Assembly: GCA_000467935.1 (NCBI GenBank)
Contig: KI259738.1
Location: forward strand, 1-35,838
Reading direction: 5' to 3'
From: Peptostreptococcaceae bacterium oral taxon 113 str. W5053
Lineage (GTDB): Bacteria > Bacillota > Clostridia > Tissierellales > Peptoniphilaceae
Length of the DNA: 35,838 nucleotides
The position numbers were made by a program, and so were the translations under genes. Positions 14,417 through 24,535 of this stretch are shown in pieces; the stretch's first letter is position 1, and each line of letters starts with the position of its first letter. Below the pieces are notes generated by a model. That model saw nothing but the letters and a program-made list of their open reading frames with translations. It did no database searches and was not told the DNA's origin.

Positions 14417-17400
14417 ATGGAACTTAATAATATAAAGGAAAATGCTAAATTATTAGTAAAAGATTGGTTAGAAAATATATTTGCAAAAATGGAAATTTTA
14501 GAAAATGAAAATTTAGTAGAAAAAGGCTTAAGCTCCATTCAGGTTATGCAACTATCTGGGAAATTGAAGAAAGCAGGAGTAAAAATTTCATTTGCAAAAC
14601 TTATGGAGGATCCAAATCTATCCAATTGGTATCAGTTTATAGATGAATCTAAAATAAAAATTAAGAAAGATGCAGATAACTTAATTAGTAAAAGTGATAG
14701 CAAGCAATTTGTTTTAACGGATGTTCAATATTCTTATCTGATAGGAAGAGAAAATGATCAGATTTTGGGTGGTGTGGGTTGTCATGCTTATCTTGAAATA
14801 GACGGAGAAAACATTGAAGCTGATAGATTAAAAGCTTCTTGGAATAAGCTTCAATACAGGCATCCTATGCTTAGAGCAAAATTTACAAAAGATGGCTATC
14901 AAGAAATATTGGATAAACCATACAGTGAAGAAATAGAAGTTTTTGATTTATCTGCTCTTGATGAAGAAACTTTATATTCAAGATTGATAGAAATCAGAGA
15001 ACAAATATCTCATAGAAAATTAAATGTAAATGAAGGTCAAGTTGCGGGATTATCATTGGCAAAATTTTCAGATAAGAAGTCAAGGATATTTTTTGATATA
15101 GATTTGCTTGTGTCGGATGTAATGAGTATGAGTATTATCATCAAAGAATTAGCTGAACTGTATTCAGGAGTTGAACTGGATCGTCTAAATGTATACACAT
15201 TTAAAGAATATATGCAGAATATAGCAAATAATCCGGATAATGAAGAGGATAAAGCTTTTTGGGAACAAAAAATAAATTCATTTGAAATAGAAAGACCGAA
15301 TTTACCATTAAAGAAACAACCGGAACAAATTAAGGAAACAAAATTTACAAGAAGAAAGAGAATTATTAAAAAGGATGAATGGGAAGCTATAAAAGATATA
15401 GCAGCATCGTATCAAAGTACACCATCTATGGTTCTTTTGACTGCTTATGCACTTGTTCTTGAAAGATGGTGTAACCAAGAGAAATTCTTTATAAATATAC
15501 CGTTGTTTAATAGAGATTTAGAAAATAAATATTTAAAGGATATGGTGTCTGATTTTACGAATATTTTATTGGTAGAGCATGAGGTAACAGATGATTCACG
15601 TTTTTTAGATACTTTAAGAAGAATAAACAAGACGTTTTTGGAAAATGTATCTCACAGTGCGTATAGTGGAGTTCAGGTTCAAAGGGATATATCAAAAAAT
15701 CAAGGTACAAGTGTGAATATAGCACCTGTAGTTTTTGCATGCAACATAGATTATCCATTAGAAACTGAAATATCAAGGAAGAATTTGGGGAAAGTATCTT
15801 ATATGATTTCCCAAACACCTGGAGTTTGGCTTGATTTTCAAACATACATCATGGATGGGAATTTAATTCTTTGTTGGGATGGTGTAGATGAACTTTTTCC
15901 AAAATACTTATTAGATGATATGATGGATTCCTTATATGGATTACTTGAATCTTTAAGACAAAAAATAAACTGGGAAAAGAAAGTAGATGTTTTACCTGAA
16001 AATCAAAAATCTATTAGGAAACAGGATGTTGAGGAAATTTTACCTCTTCAATACCCTGACGAAACATTATATGACGGATTTATCAAAAATGTAAAATTAA
16101 ATCCCGATAAAGTTGCGATCATAGATTCTGAAACGAAAGAACAGATAACATATTATAAACTTTATGAGATTTCTTTAAAAGTTGCAGGTTATTTAAGTAA
16201 GAATGGTATTGAAAAAGGAAACTATGTAGGGATAACACTTCCAAGAGGCAGCAGACAGCTCTATGCTATTTTTGGAATATTATTTGTTGGAGCAACATAC
16301 GTATCAATAGGTATTGCTCAACCAAATGACAGAAGAAGTAAAATTTATAATCAAATAGGGATAAAGCATATTATAAGTGATGAAAAAACAATAAAAGATT
16401 GTATTTTAAGTAAAGATGAAGTTAAAATTATTGATTTAGATGAGGCTATGGCAAATGAATCTAAATTAGAACAACCGGTTGAGATTAGTCCTTATGACAG
16501 TGCGTATATCATTATGACATCCGGAACAACCGGTATCCCTAAAGGGGTTGAGATTATGCATACAAGTGCTATCAATACTTGTATTGATTTAAACGAGAAG
16601 TATAAAGTAAGTGCTGATGATACAATTCTTATGGTATCTGCAATAGACTTTGATTTATCTGTTTATGATATTTTTGCAATACTTAGTGCCGGAGGAACAA
16701 TAGTTACAACAAGTGAAGATAATTATAGAAATCCTGATGAATGGTTAAAATTGGTAGATGAATATAATGTCACGATATGGGATTCTGTACCGATTTTATT
16801 TGATATGATTGTGACTATGGCTGAGGGCAAAGATAGAAAATTACCATTTAGGCTTGTTATGCTTTCAGGTGATTGGATCGCTATAAATTTACCGGAAAGA
16901 TTCTATTGTATTAGTGAAAATGATGATTCGGTTGTTGTAGCTATGGGTGGAGCTACGGAGGCATCTATTTGGTCAAACTATTTGAATGTACCAAGAGAAA
17001 TACCGAAAGATTGGATTTCTATTCCGTATGGTAGACCTTTAAAAAATCAAGTATATAGGGTTGTTGATGATTTTGGAAGAATTTGTCCTAATTATGTCGA
17101 AGGGGAACTTCTTATCGGAGGAGTAGGTGTCGCTAAATGTTATCGTGGTGATGAAGAATTGACAGATAAAAAATATTTTGAACGAGATGGGATAAGGTGG
17201 TACAGGACTGGGGATAATGGGAGAACATGGAATGATGGAACTATTGAATTTTTAGGAAGACTTGATAATCAAGTAAAAGTTAAAGGACATAGAATTGAAC
17301 TTGGCGAAATTGAAGATGCTTTGCTTGAACATCCTAAAGTTAATAAGGCTGTAGCTGAAGTCGTTAGAATCGGAACAAACAATCAGATCATTGTTTTTAC

Positions 17401-20400
17401 AGAAAGTGTTGTGGATAAAGAACAAAATATATTAGAATTACATCAAAAATTGAGTATAGAAATTAGTCACATGAATATTGATCGTGGAGAATGTGCAGAA
17501 AATAGGGATAGACAAAATTCTCTAGTTTTACAAGTAATTGTGTCATTACTAGAGAGTATAGGACTTCAAAAAGGGAAGAAATATTCGATGGAGTCAATAA
17601 TAAATCTAGGTCAAATAGATAATGAATACAAAGAATTGATAATGAGGTGGATAAGATTACTAGAAAAACATAAATTCATAGAAATAGAAGAAGACAAATA
17701 TAGTTTTATTGAAAGTGATAGATTACTCCCTGAATTAACATTGAATTATAGAGAGTTAAAAGATAGAGTGATTGACATTTTACAGGGAAGAATGAATGCT
17801 TTTGATGTTTTTTATAACAATGAATATCAATTGAGTCCCACAGATTTTTTGAGAAAGACATATAATTATAATGGAAATATAAATAGAATAGTAGAAATTA
17901 TAACAGCTATATCCAGATTGAAAGAACGTAAATTAAATATATTAGAAATTGGAGGGAGAGACAGCAATTTGACAACATCTATTTTTGAGTATTTAGAAGA
18001 TAGAATAGAGGAATATATTTATATTGATAATTCATTGTTTTTTAGAGATGTTTTTGATAATGTCTATAATAGATATGAGAGTTTCAAGTTTATAAAAAGT
18101 GATAATACTAAAAAAATATCTGAAATAGTTAAATCAAGAGAATTTGATGTTGTTATTTTTTACAATTCACTACATCGTTTGGATGATGTTGGTCAACAAT
18201 TGCTGGATATAAAACTTGTTTTAAGTAACCTTGGAATTATATTAGGAACAGAAATTAATGATAAATGCCTGCTTCCTGAGATAAGTGCAGCTATACTTGA
18301 AAAAGGGTTCAAAAATTTTAGACTACTGAACGAATCAGGAACAATTATTCCTAATGATAAAGATATAAATAAGGTTATTGATGATTGTGAATATGAAAGA
18401 ATTTATTTATCAAATAGCGAAGAAATTCAAATGACAGGGCATATGTTATTTGTTCTTGGAGTTTCCAAAAGCAAAATAAATTCAGAAGAATTGGTAGAAT
18501 TTTTGAAAGATAAAATTCCGAATTATATGATTCCTTTCAAGTTTGTAGCAATGGAACAATTTCCGTTAAATAAAAACGGAAAAATAGACAGAAAAAAATT
18601 AAGAAGATCAATAGAAAATACTGAAAAAATTGATGTTATCACTGTATCTAAAGACGAAATATGGAATAACATAACTGATGAAACAGTGATGAAGCTTATG
18701 AATATTTATAGAGATATCTTTAGAGTAGATGACATCACATTCAATTCAAATTACTTTTATTTAGGAGGAGATTCTCTTATAGCTACTAAAATTGTGTCAA
18801 AAATAAAGGATATATTTAGAGTTGAAATTTCTGTTGGTGATGTTTTTAATAATCCTGTTATAGAAAATTTAGCTAAATTCATAAAAAATTGTAAAGGGTT
18901 TGACATAAAGGACAACAATATAATTCAACCTAGTCCTGAATATATAGATGTTCCATTTAACTTGACGGATGTACAGTTTGCATATTGGATGGGAAGAAAT
19001 GGAATGTACTCTTTAGGTTCCGTAGCAACACATTGTTATTTTGAATTAGATTGTTTAAATGTTGAAATAAATAGACTTCAAAAAGTCATAAATGATATGA
19101 TCAAGCACCATTCTATGTTAAGAGCGGTTATTTTAAGCAATGGAAAGCAACAGATATTAAAAAAAGTTCCGCCATTTATATTAGATATTAACGATTTTTC
19201 TTATTTTAGTAAAATAGAACAAGAAGAAGCTTTAAAGGCAACTAGAAACATTATGTCTCACGAAATGTTGAAGATAGACAAATGGCCAGTGTTTAATTTC
19301 AAAATTAGTATTTTAAGTGCAACTAAATCAAGACTTCATATTAGTTTGGATAATATCATTTTAGATGGTTGGAGCATGTTTCATATTTTAAGTGAGTTAA
19401 AAACAAGGTATGATGATATACATTTTTGTATGGAGATACCAGATGTTTCGTTTAGAGATTATGTTTTAGCACTAGAAGAAATTAAAAAGACATCTAAATA
19501 TCAGAGAGATAAAAAATATTGGATGGATAGATTAGATAGTTTTTTAGAAGCTCCTAAGTTTGAAACAATAAAATTGGAAAGTGAAATAGAAGAACAAATT
19601 TTTAATAGAAGAGAAAAAATTATTTCCTCTAGTGGATTGAATAGACTAAAGGAAATTGCAAGAGAAAATAATATAACATTAACAATTCTGTTAATAACAT
19701 TATTTTCTGAAACACTTAGAAGACACACCTTAAATGACGAATTTACATTAAATGTTACACGGTTTAATAAAGAACAAATTCATCCGGATATAAATAAGAT
19801 TGTAGGGGATTTTACTACTTTAACTTATCTTGAGATCAGGAAAAGTGCTGAAAACACATTGTTGGAGAAAGCTAAAATGTTGCAGAAACAATTGGCGGAA
19901 GATACAAAACATAATTTATACAGTGCTATAGAATTTGGAAGAGAATTGAGAATTAAATACAATAACGATAGAGAAACATTAATGCCTATAGTATTTACGA
20001 GTGGGTTAGGATTGTCTGAAGGTAGAAAAGATGTCTGGATGGGAGAACTTGTTTATAGCATTTCACAAACGCCACAAGTTTGGCTCGATCATCAAGTTAT
20101 GGAAATGGATGGCAAATTGAGAATAATATGGGATTCGATTGATGAAATATTTACGACTCAGTTGTTAGATGAAATGTTTAAAGTATATGGAGATTTATTG
20201 GATGCTGTAATCAAAGATATAAATGTGTTGTTCACTAAAGTTAATTATAAAGAAAATAAAGATACTGCAATTGACGTACAGAAGAGAGGAGTTTTATTGA
20301 GTTATCAACATGATATGGTTGATAAGAATGTTCAAGAAATATACAAGAAAACAGAAGAAAAACTGGACAGTGGTCTTCTTGATTCTATATTAGAAATTTG

Positions 20401-20599
20401 GAAAGAAATTTTAAAAGTTGAAGAAGTAAGAAAAGAAGATAATTTCTTTGAGTTGGGGGGAAATTCTTTAAATATGATACAACTATCAAATATATTAATG
20501 GAACGGTATAGTTTTTATTTAGAATTGGAAAAATTTATGGAGACTCCTTATGTAGATAGTTTAGTAATAAATTTGATGAATTTTCTTAGAACAATATAG
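14417..20599 (+). CDS. NRPS: ArCP-Cy-A(pseudo-MT/E)-PCP-Cy-PCP, HMWP2-like
   Basis: 2060 residues, the size and domain order of yersiniabactin HMWP2. Aryl carrier 1-90 (GLSSIQ, S40 as attachment site); Cy1 about 95-520 with D229-LLVS-D234; adenylation about 550-1410 with SGTTGIPKG, FDLSVYDIF and GGATEASIW. The FDLSVYD pattern is the one of cysteine-activating domains. Inside the adenylation domain, about 1000-1360, lies a methyltransferase-like insertion whose SAM loop is degenerate: G1179-G-R-D-S instead of GAGTG, so epimerase-like function, as in PchE and HMWP2, is more likely than methylation. PCP1 S1453; Cy2 about 1510-1940 with D1645-NIIL-D1650; PCP2 S2017. It makes salicyl-thiazolinyl intermediates from two cysteines, and its single adenylation domain must load both PCPs. 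Confidence 0.93.
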   Translation: MELNNIKENAKLLVKDWLENIFAKMEILENENLVEKGLSSIQVMQLSGKLKKAGVKISFAKLMEDPNLSNWYQFIDESKIKIKKDADNLISKSDSKQFVLTDVQYSYLIGRENDQILGGVGCHAYLEIDGENIEADRLKASWNKLQYRHPMLRAKFTKDGYQEILDKPYSEEIEVFDLSALDEETLYSRLIEIREQISHRKLNVNEGQVAGLSLAKFSDKKSRIFFDIDLLVSDVMSMSIIIKELAELYSGVELDRLNVYTFKEYMQNIANNPDNEEDKAFWEQKINSFEIERPNLPLKKQPEQIKETKFTRRKRIIKKDEWEAIKDIAASYQSTPSMVLLTAYALVLERWCNQEKFFINIPLFNRDLENKYLKDMVSDFTNILLVEHEVTDDSRFLDTLRRINKTFLENVSHSAYSGVQVQRDISKNQGTSVNIAPVVFACNIDYPLETEISRKNLGKVSYMISQTPGVWLDFQTYIMDGNLILCWDGVDELFPKYLLDDMMDSLYGLLESLRQKINWEKKVDVLPENQKSIRKQDVEEILPLQYPDETLYDGFIKNVKLNPDKVAIIDSETKEQITYYKLYEISLKVAGYLSKNGIEKGNYVGITLPRGSRQLYAIFGILFVGATYVSIGIAQPNDRRSKIYNQIGIKHIISDEKTIKDCILSKDEVKIIDLDEAMANESKLEQPVEISPYDSAYIIMTSGTTGIPKGVEIMHTSAINTCIDLNEKYKVSADDTILMVSAIDFDLSVYDIFAILSAGGTIVTTSEDNYRNPDEWLKLVDEYNVTIWDSVPILFDMIVTMAEGKDRKLPFRLVMLSGDWIAINLPERFYCISENDDSVVVAMGGATEASIWSNYLNVPREIPKDWISIPYGRPLKNQVYRVVDDFGRICPNYVEGELLIGGVGVAKCYRGDEELTDKKYFERDGIRWYRTGDNGRTWNDGTIEFLGRLDNQVKVKGHRIELGEIEDALLEHPKVNKAVAEVVRIGTNNQIIVFTESVVDKEQNILELHQKLSIEISHMNIDRGECAENRDRQNSLVLQVIVSLLESIGLQKGKKYSMESIINLGQIDNEYKELIMRWIRLLEKHKFIEIEEDKYSFIESDRLLPELTLNYRELKDRVIDILQGRMNAFDVFYNNEYQLSPTDFLRKTYNYNGNINRIVEIITAISRLKERKLNILEIGGRDSNLTTSIFEYLEDRIEEYIYIDNSLFFRDVFDNVYNRYESFKFIKSDNTKKISEIVKSREFDVVIFYNSLHRLDDVGQQLLDIKLVLSNLGIILGTEINDKCLLPEISAAILEKGFKNFRLLNESGTIIPNDKDINKVIDDCEYERIYLSNSEEIQMTGHMLFVLGVSKSKINSEELVEFLKDKIPNYMIPFKFVAMEQFPLNKNGKIDRKKLRRSIENTEKIDVITVSKDEIWNNITDETVMKLMNIYRDIFRVDDITFNSNYFYLGGDSLIATKIVSKIKDIFRVEISVGDVFNNPVIENLAKFIKNCKGFDIKDNNIIQPSPEYIDVPFNLTDVQFAYWMGRNGMYSLGSVATHCYFELDCLNVEINRLQKVINDMIKHHSMLRAVILSNGKQQILKKVPPFILDINDFSYFSKIEQEEALKATRNIMSHEMLKIDKWPVFNFKISILSATKSRLHISLDNIILDGWSMFHILSELKTRYDDIHFCMEIPDVSFRDYVLALEEIKKTSKYQRDKKYWMDRLDSFLEAPKFETIKLESEIEEQIFNRREKIISSSGLNRLKEIARENNITLTILLITLFSETLRRHTLNDEFTLNVTRFNKEQIHPDINKIVGDFTTLTYLEIRKSAENTLLEKAKMLQKQLAEDTKHNLYSAIEFGRELRIKYNNDRETLMPIVFTSGLGLSEGRKDVWMGELVYSISQTPQVWLDHQVMEMDGKLRIIWDSIDEIFTTQLLDEMFKVYGDLLDAVIKDINVLFTKVNYKENKDTAIDVQKRGVLLSYQHDMVDKNVQEIYKKTEEKLDSGLLDSILEIWKEILKVEEVRKEDNFFELGGNSLNMIQLSNILMERYSFYLELEKFMETPYVDSLVINLMNFLRTI

Positions 20600-20616
20600 C
20601 AGAAGAGAGGGATATT

Positions 20617-21681
20617 ATGATAAAAGCAATAGTTTGTGGGACGACTTTTGGTCAATCTTATATAAATGCGATTAAAAAAATGGACGATATTGAATTGGTA
20701 GGCATTTTAGCTTTCGGAAGTAGTCGTTCTGAGAAATGTGCTAAAGAACATAATGTTCCTCTATACATTGATGTAAATTCTATTCCAAAAAACATCGATG
20801 TTGCATTTGTTGTAGTAAAATCTTCTGTATTAGGAGGTAAAGGAACTGAATTAGCAGAGAATCTTTTAAAAAAAGGAATTCATGTGATGCAGGAGCATCC
20901 GATTCATTATAAAGAGATAGAGAGTTGCATAAAAGTTGCTCGTAAATTTAATGTATGCTATATGGTAGGGAATTTGTATAATTCTCTAAAGAATATTGAG
21001 AAATTTATAGAGACGGCAAAATATTTAAATGAAAAAGATGTTCTTCAGTATATAGATATTATGACTTCTTCACAACTTCTTTATTCATTGATTGGTATTT
21101 TGAATGAAGCCTTGCCATTATTTAGGAGTTTGAATGTAGTTTCAAGCCTTACAGAGAGAAGATATCCTTTTAATCGTGTTGTTTTATCAAATGGACAATT
21201 AGACATAAATTTACAAATTCATAATGAGGTTTCTGATGTGGATGGAAATAATCATATGCACATTCTTCATAAAATCACTTTTTTTTATAACAGTGGAAGA
21301 TTAGAGCTTGAAGATACATTTGGCTCTGTAATATGGAGGAATAGAATGAGTATATCTGACGGCATTGTGTTAGATTCAAAAAAAAACGAAAATGGTTATT
21401 TAGATAAGTTAATGCAACTTGTATTGAAAGAGTATAATAGTTTGACATACGCATTTTTACTTTATGAAACTTTCCCAAATGGTATAAAGAAAGAAATAGA
21501 GAAATTTATTGAAAACATTAAACAAAAAAGAATTGATAGCACAAGAACGCAAAAGGAAATATTGGTTGCAAAGAAATGGGGGAGGATAATGGAAGAAATA
21601 GGATTTCCTCAAAATGTCAAATTTGAGGAAACATATTTTGATCATATACCGGTTTTGAAGAAACTGAGGAGTGAGATATGA
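20617..21681 (+). CDS. Thiazolinyl imine reductase (Irp3/YbtU family), active-looking
   Basis: NADPH-dependent enzyme that reduces a carrier-bound thiazoline ring to thiazolidine during assembly. 354 residues. The N-terminal Rossmann domain has VCGTTFGQSY, the nucleotide loop ends in FGSSRSEKCAKEH, and the active-site region reads HVMQEHPIHYKEI with H94 and GNLY with Y121. These are the two residues proposed as proton donors in Irp3. The C-terminal part is an oxidoreductase alpha/beta domain. It follows the first NRPS by 17 bases (AGAGAGG before the ATG) and shares ATGA with the next gene. It is one of three related reductase sequences in the operon and the one with the intact active site. 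Confidence 0.9.
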   Translation: MIKAIVCGTTFGQSYINAIKKMDDIELVGILAFGSSRSEKCAKEHNVPLYIDVNSIPKNIDVAFVVVKSSVLGGKGTELAENLLKKGIHVMQEHPIHYKEIESCIKVARKFNVCYMVGNLYNSLKNIEKFIETAKYLNEKDVLQYIDIMTSSQLLYSLIGILNEALPLFRSLNVVSSLTERRYPFNRVVLSNGQLDINLQIHNEVSDVDGNNHMHILHKITFFYNSGRLELEDTFGSVIWRNRMSISDGIVLDSKKNENGYLDKLMQLVLKEYNSLTYAFLLYETFPNGIKKEIEKFIENIKQKRIDSTRTQKEILVAKKWGRIMEEIGFPQNVKFEETYFDHIPVLKKLRSEI

Positions 21682-23138
21682 GGTTAAAAAAAGATAGTAC
21701 AGAGTTGGAATTATTTGATTATGTAAATGAACTCAAAAAACAGAAAATTTTTTTGTTTGTAGAAGATAAGAAGTTGAAGTATAGGATGAAAAAAGAATTA
21801 TATGGTGAAGAGCTAATCAATGAAATTAAAGTTAATAAAGAATATTTGCTCAGATATTTATCAAAAATACAGGAGAACACTTTGGAGTTGAGTTCGCTAC
21901 AATTGGCTTATATGACTGGGCAAATAGACGGGGAAATTTTAAATAAAGTCAATGCTCATTATTATATTGAATTTGAAAAGCAAGATTTGGATATTGATTA
22001 TCTTGAGGAAAATATTAATTTGTTGATTAGAAAAAATGATATATTAAGACTGGTTTTATTATCAGAAGGCAAGGGGATTATACTAGAAGACCTTCCCAAA
22101 TATAAAGTTTCTCAATATACGTATGAGACTCAAGAAGATAGATATGAAATGAGAAGGATGTTATCGCATATGATATATAATGCTGAGACATGGCCTATGT
22201 TTAATTTTGTTGTTGGAAAGAAAAAGATTGAAGAAAATAAAAATGATGTGCTTCATATAAGTTTTGATTGTTCTATATTAGATGCATGGAGTGCAGGTAA
22301 AATGATATATCAGTTATTTGCATTATATGAAGGGGAAAAAATAATTTTTTCAGACATATCCTATAAGGAATATGTATCATATTTAAAAAAATATAAAGAA
22401 CTTGAGTTCAATAAGAAACTTTTAATTGATGCTGAAAAATATTGGAATTCTAGAATAATGACATTGCCTAAAACACCAGATTTAAGAATGAAAGTAGCTA
22501 TTGAAAGTTTAGAAGAATATAAGTTTGAAAGAAAAGAATATTGGCTTTCTAAAGAGCAAACAGATAATTTAATATATTATTCAAAACAAAAATATGTAAC
22601 ATTGTCAGCCGTAGTAATAACTATTTATATGAAGGTATTATCTATCTTAACTGATACTAATGAATTAACAATAACGACAACATTATTTGGCAAGTTACCT
22701 GTTGTTAAAAATATAGATGAATTGTTGGGGGAATTTACAAATATAGGGTTACTTAGTTATAAAGATGATCATAAATCTATATTATATTCTATTAAGGAAA
22801 CTCAAACGCAGATATTCAAATTATTGGAATATAGGTGTTTTGATGGGGTTAATATTATAAATAAGATTAGACAAGAAAGTGCTAAAAATACATCATTTCC
22901 AATAGTGGTTACTTGTATGCTTGGTGAGAATTATAGTAGCTATAAAAATGGTTTTAGAGAAATTTGTTCATTAAGTCAAACTCCACAAGTTTATTTAGAT
23001 CACCATATAAGGATGATTGATGGAAGGATAGTAATTACTTTTGATTATGTAGATGAATTACTCTATAAAGAAGATGTTAATTGGATTGTGGATAAATATA
23101 TTGACTTAGTGAATGAAATTGGCTCTAATTGCTTATAA
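21678..23138 (+). CDS. Stand-alone docking-cyclization (TubC-Cy) protein
   Basis: 486 residues. Residues 1-60 look like a TubC-type N-terminal docking domain (LFDYVNELKKQKIFLFVEDK, then ELINEIKVNKEYLLRYL), used to dock on an upstream NRPS. The rest is a condensation-fold domain of the heterocyclization subclass: LQLAYMTGQ at its start, D197-CSIL-D202 replacing the HHxxxDG motif, and a late SQTPQVYLD motif shared by the other Cy domains here. There is no adenylation or carrier domain. It should condense and cyclise a cysteine held on a separate carrier, most simply the PCP encoded by the next gene. Overlap of four bases (ATGA) with the reductase gene gives tight coupling. Confidence 0.87.
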   Translation: MRLKKDSTELELFDYVNELKKQKIFLFVEDKKLKYRMKKELYGEELINEIKVNKEYLLRYLSKIQENTLELSSLQLAYMTGQIDGEILNKVNAHYYIEFEKQDLDIDYLEENINLLIRKNDILRLVLLSEGKGIILEDLPKYKVSQYTYETQEDRYEMRRMLSHMIYNAETWPMFNFVVGKKKIEENKNDVLHISFDCSILDAWSAGKMIYQLFALYEGEKIIFSDISYKEYVSYLKKYKELEFNKKLLIDAEKYWNSRIMTLPKTPDLRMKVAIESLEEYKFERKEYWLSKEQTDNLIYYSKQKYVTLSAVVITIYMKVLSILTDTNELTITTTLFGKLPVVKNIDELLGEFTNIGLLSYKDDHKSILYSIKETQTQIFKLLEYRCFDGVNIINKIRQESAKNTSFPIVVTCMLGENYSSYKNGFREICSLSQTPQVYLDHHIRMIDGRIVITFDYVDELLYKEDVNWIVDKYIDLVNEIGSNCL

Positions 23139-23158
23139 ATTAGTTATGGAGGAAAAAT

Positions 23159-24535
23159 ATGCAAAGAAAACAGTATAGCATAGAGTATATGAAAAGAAAT
23201 TACAGAGGAAAATATCAGACAACAATTTTACAAGATGATATTAAAATGCTTCTAATTGAACCTGAACTTGAAGAACTTGAATCGAAATTTAATGTAAATT
23301 ATATTAATAATATTAATCCAGACTTTGGAGTAAAAAAAAGAGAGTATTATATCAAAAAAATTTTATCGAAATTATTGAATGAAGTTAATGTTCAAAAAAC
23401 AAAAATAGATGATAAAAACGAAAAAATTATTAAATATTGGTTAAAATATGTAAAGGATTTTAAAGTAGATGAATTGTATGAGAGGGAAATCATAGAGGAT
23501 TCTCTTTATAAGAAATTACAGTGTAAGCAAAATTTATTTATAGACATCATTGAAGACAATAATAAAAAGGAGTTGTTACTTTTAGATAAAGAAATATCCC
23601 CAGAAAAGCTTGGTTTTAGAAGTGAGTTCACTAAGCTTTTATTAGAGCAATTAGTTGAAAATATTAATAATAAAAGTAAGGATAACGATAGATTAATAAT
23701 AGCTATTGTAAATGATACACAAGGTTCTATAAAAGATAACTTAGTCAGCAAGATTAAGAATGTAGAAAGGATAATTTTACTAGATGATTATTATAATAAT
23801 GAAATTATAAAGGAAGAACTTTTAGGAAAATTCGATCATATTATTTCTGTTAATTTTTTACATCGTATTGAAAAGGTTGAAACTTTTTTTAAATCTTCAA
23901 AACTAATGTTAAAAAAGAATGGGAAATTACATGTTATTGATTTTGGCAAAATGGATCCGGTTTCTATACTGATAGCTATCTTTTTTCAAGAAAAATATCT
24001 TGATATAGAAACTGAAAAACGTAAGCAATTTTTTTACAGTATAAATTATATTAAAAAATTAGCTGAAACTTATTTTCCTCTAAATACATTATTTTCAATA
24101 GAGAATGATATCGCTTATTATTTTGAATCAGAAAGCTATACAAACTATCTTGAATTGATAAAAAACTTAGCAAACGATATTGGGGCTAATTGTGCTGAGA
24201 AGAGTGTTTTGCTTTCGTCAGAATACTTAGATTCAGATAATTGTAGAGGTGGAATAATAAAAGCTCATATTAATAATTATAATGAGAATATGGAGGAGGT
24301 TTTGAAAACAATATGGATGCAAAATTTGGAGGTTGATAATATAGAGAGAAATTCTAATTATTTTAAACTTGGAGGGAATAGTTTATCTGCAACAAAACTT
24401 CTAGTGGAGATAGAAAAAAGATTGAAATGCAAACTTATGTTAAATGAAATTTTTGTGAATCCTGAATTTGAAAGCCTCCTAAATTTAATAGATGCAAAAC
24501 AGAAAAATACTGAGATAGTAGAAGGTGAAATATGA
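23159..24535 (+). CDS. Pseudo-methyltransferase (epimerase-like) plus carrier protein
   Basis: 458 residues, a combination I do not recognise as a free-standing protein. Residues 1 to about 370 resemble the methyltransferase-like insertion of HMWP2-type adenylation domains: FDHIISVNFLHRIEKVETFF followed by LMLKKNGKLHVIDFG is the late part of a class I fold. The SAM-binding glycine loop is absent (the corresponding strand reads RLIIAIVNDTQGS), so methyl transfer is unlikely and an epimerase or structural role is possible. Residues about 380-450 are a carrier domain, NYFKLGGNSLSATKLL, with S408 as attachment site. No adenylation domain is present, so cysteine must be loaded in trans by one of the two NRPSs. 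Together with the preceding Cy protein it forms a split, adenylation-less module. Confidence 0.75.
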   Translation: MQRKQYSIEYMKRNYRGKYQTTILQDDIKMLLIEPELEELESKFNVNYINNINPDFGVKKREYYIKKILSKLLNEVNVQKTKIDDKNEKIIKYWLKYVKDFKVDELYEREIIEDSLYKKLQCKQNLFIDIIEDNNKKELLLLDKEISPEKLGFRSEFTKLLLEQLVENINNKSKDNDRLIIAIVNDTQGSIKDNLVSKIKNVERIILLDDYYNNEIIKEELLGKFDHIISVNFLHRIEKVETFFKSSKLMLKKNGKLHVIDFGKMDPVSILIAIFFQEKYLDIETEKRKQFFYSINYIKKLAETYFPLNTLFSIENDIAYYFESESYTNYLELIKNLANDIGANCAEKSVLLSSEYLDSDNCRGGIIKAHINNYNENMEEVLKTIWMQNLEVDNIERNSNYFKLGGNSLSATKLLVEIEKRLKCKLMLNEIFVNPEFESLLNLIDAKQKNTEIVEGEI

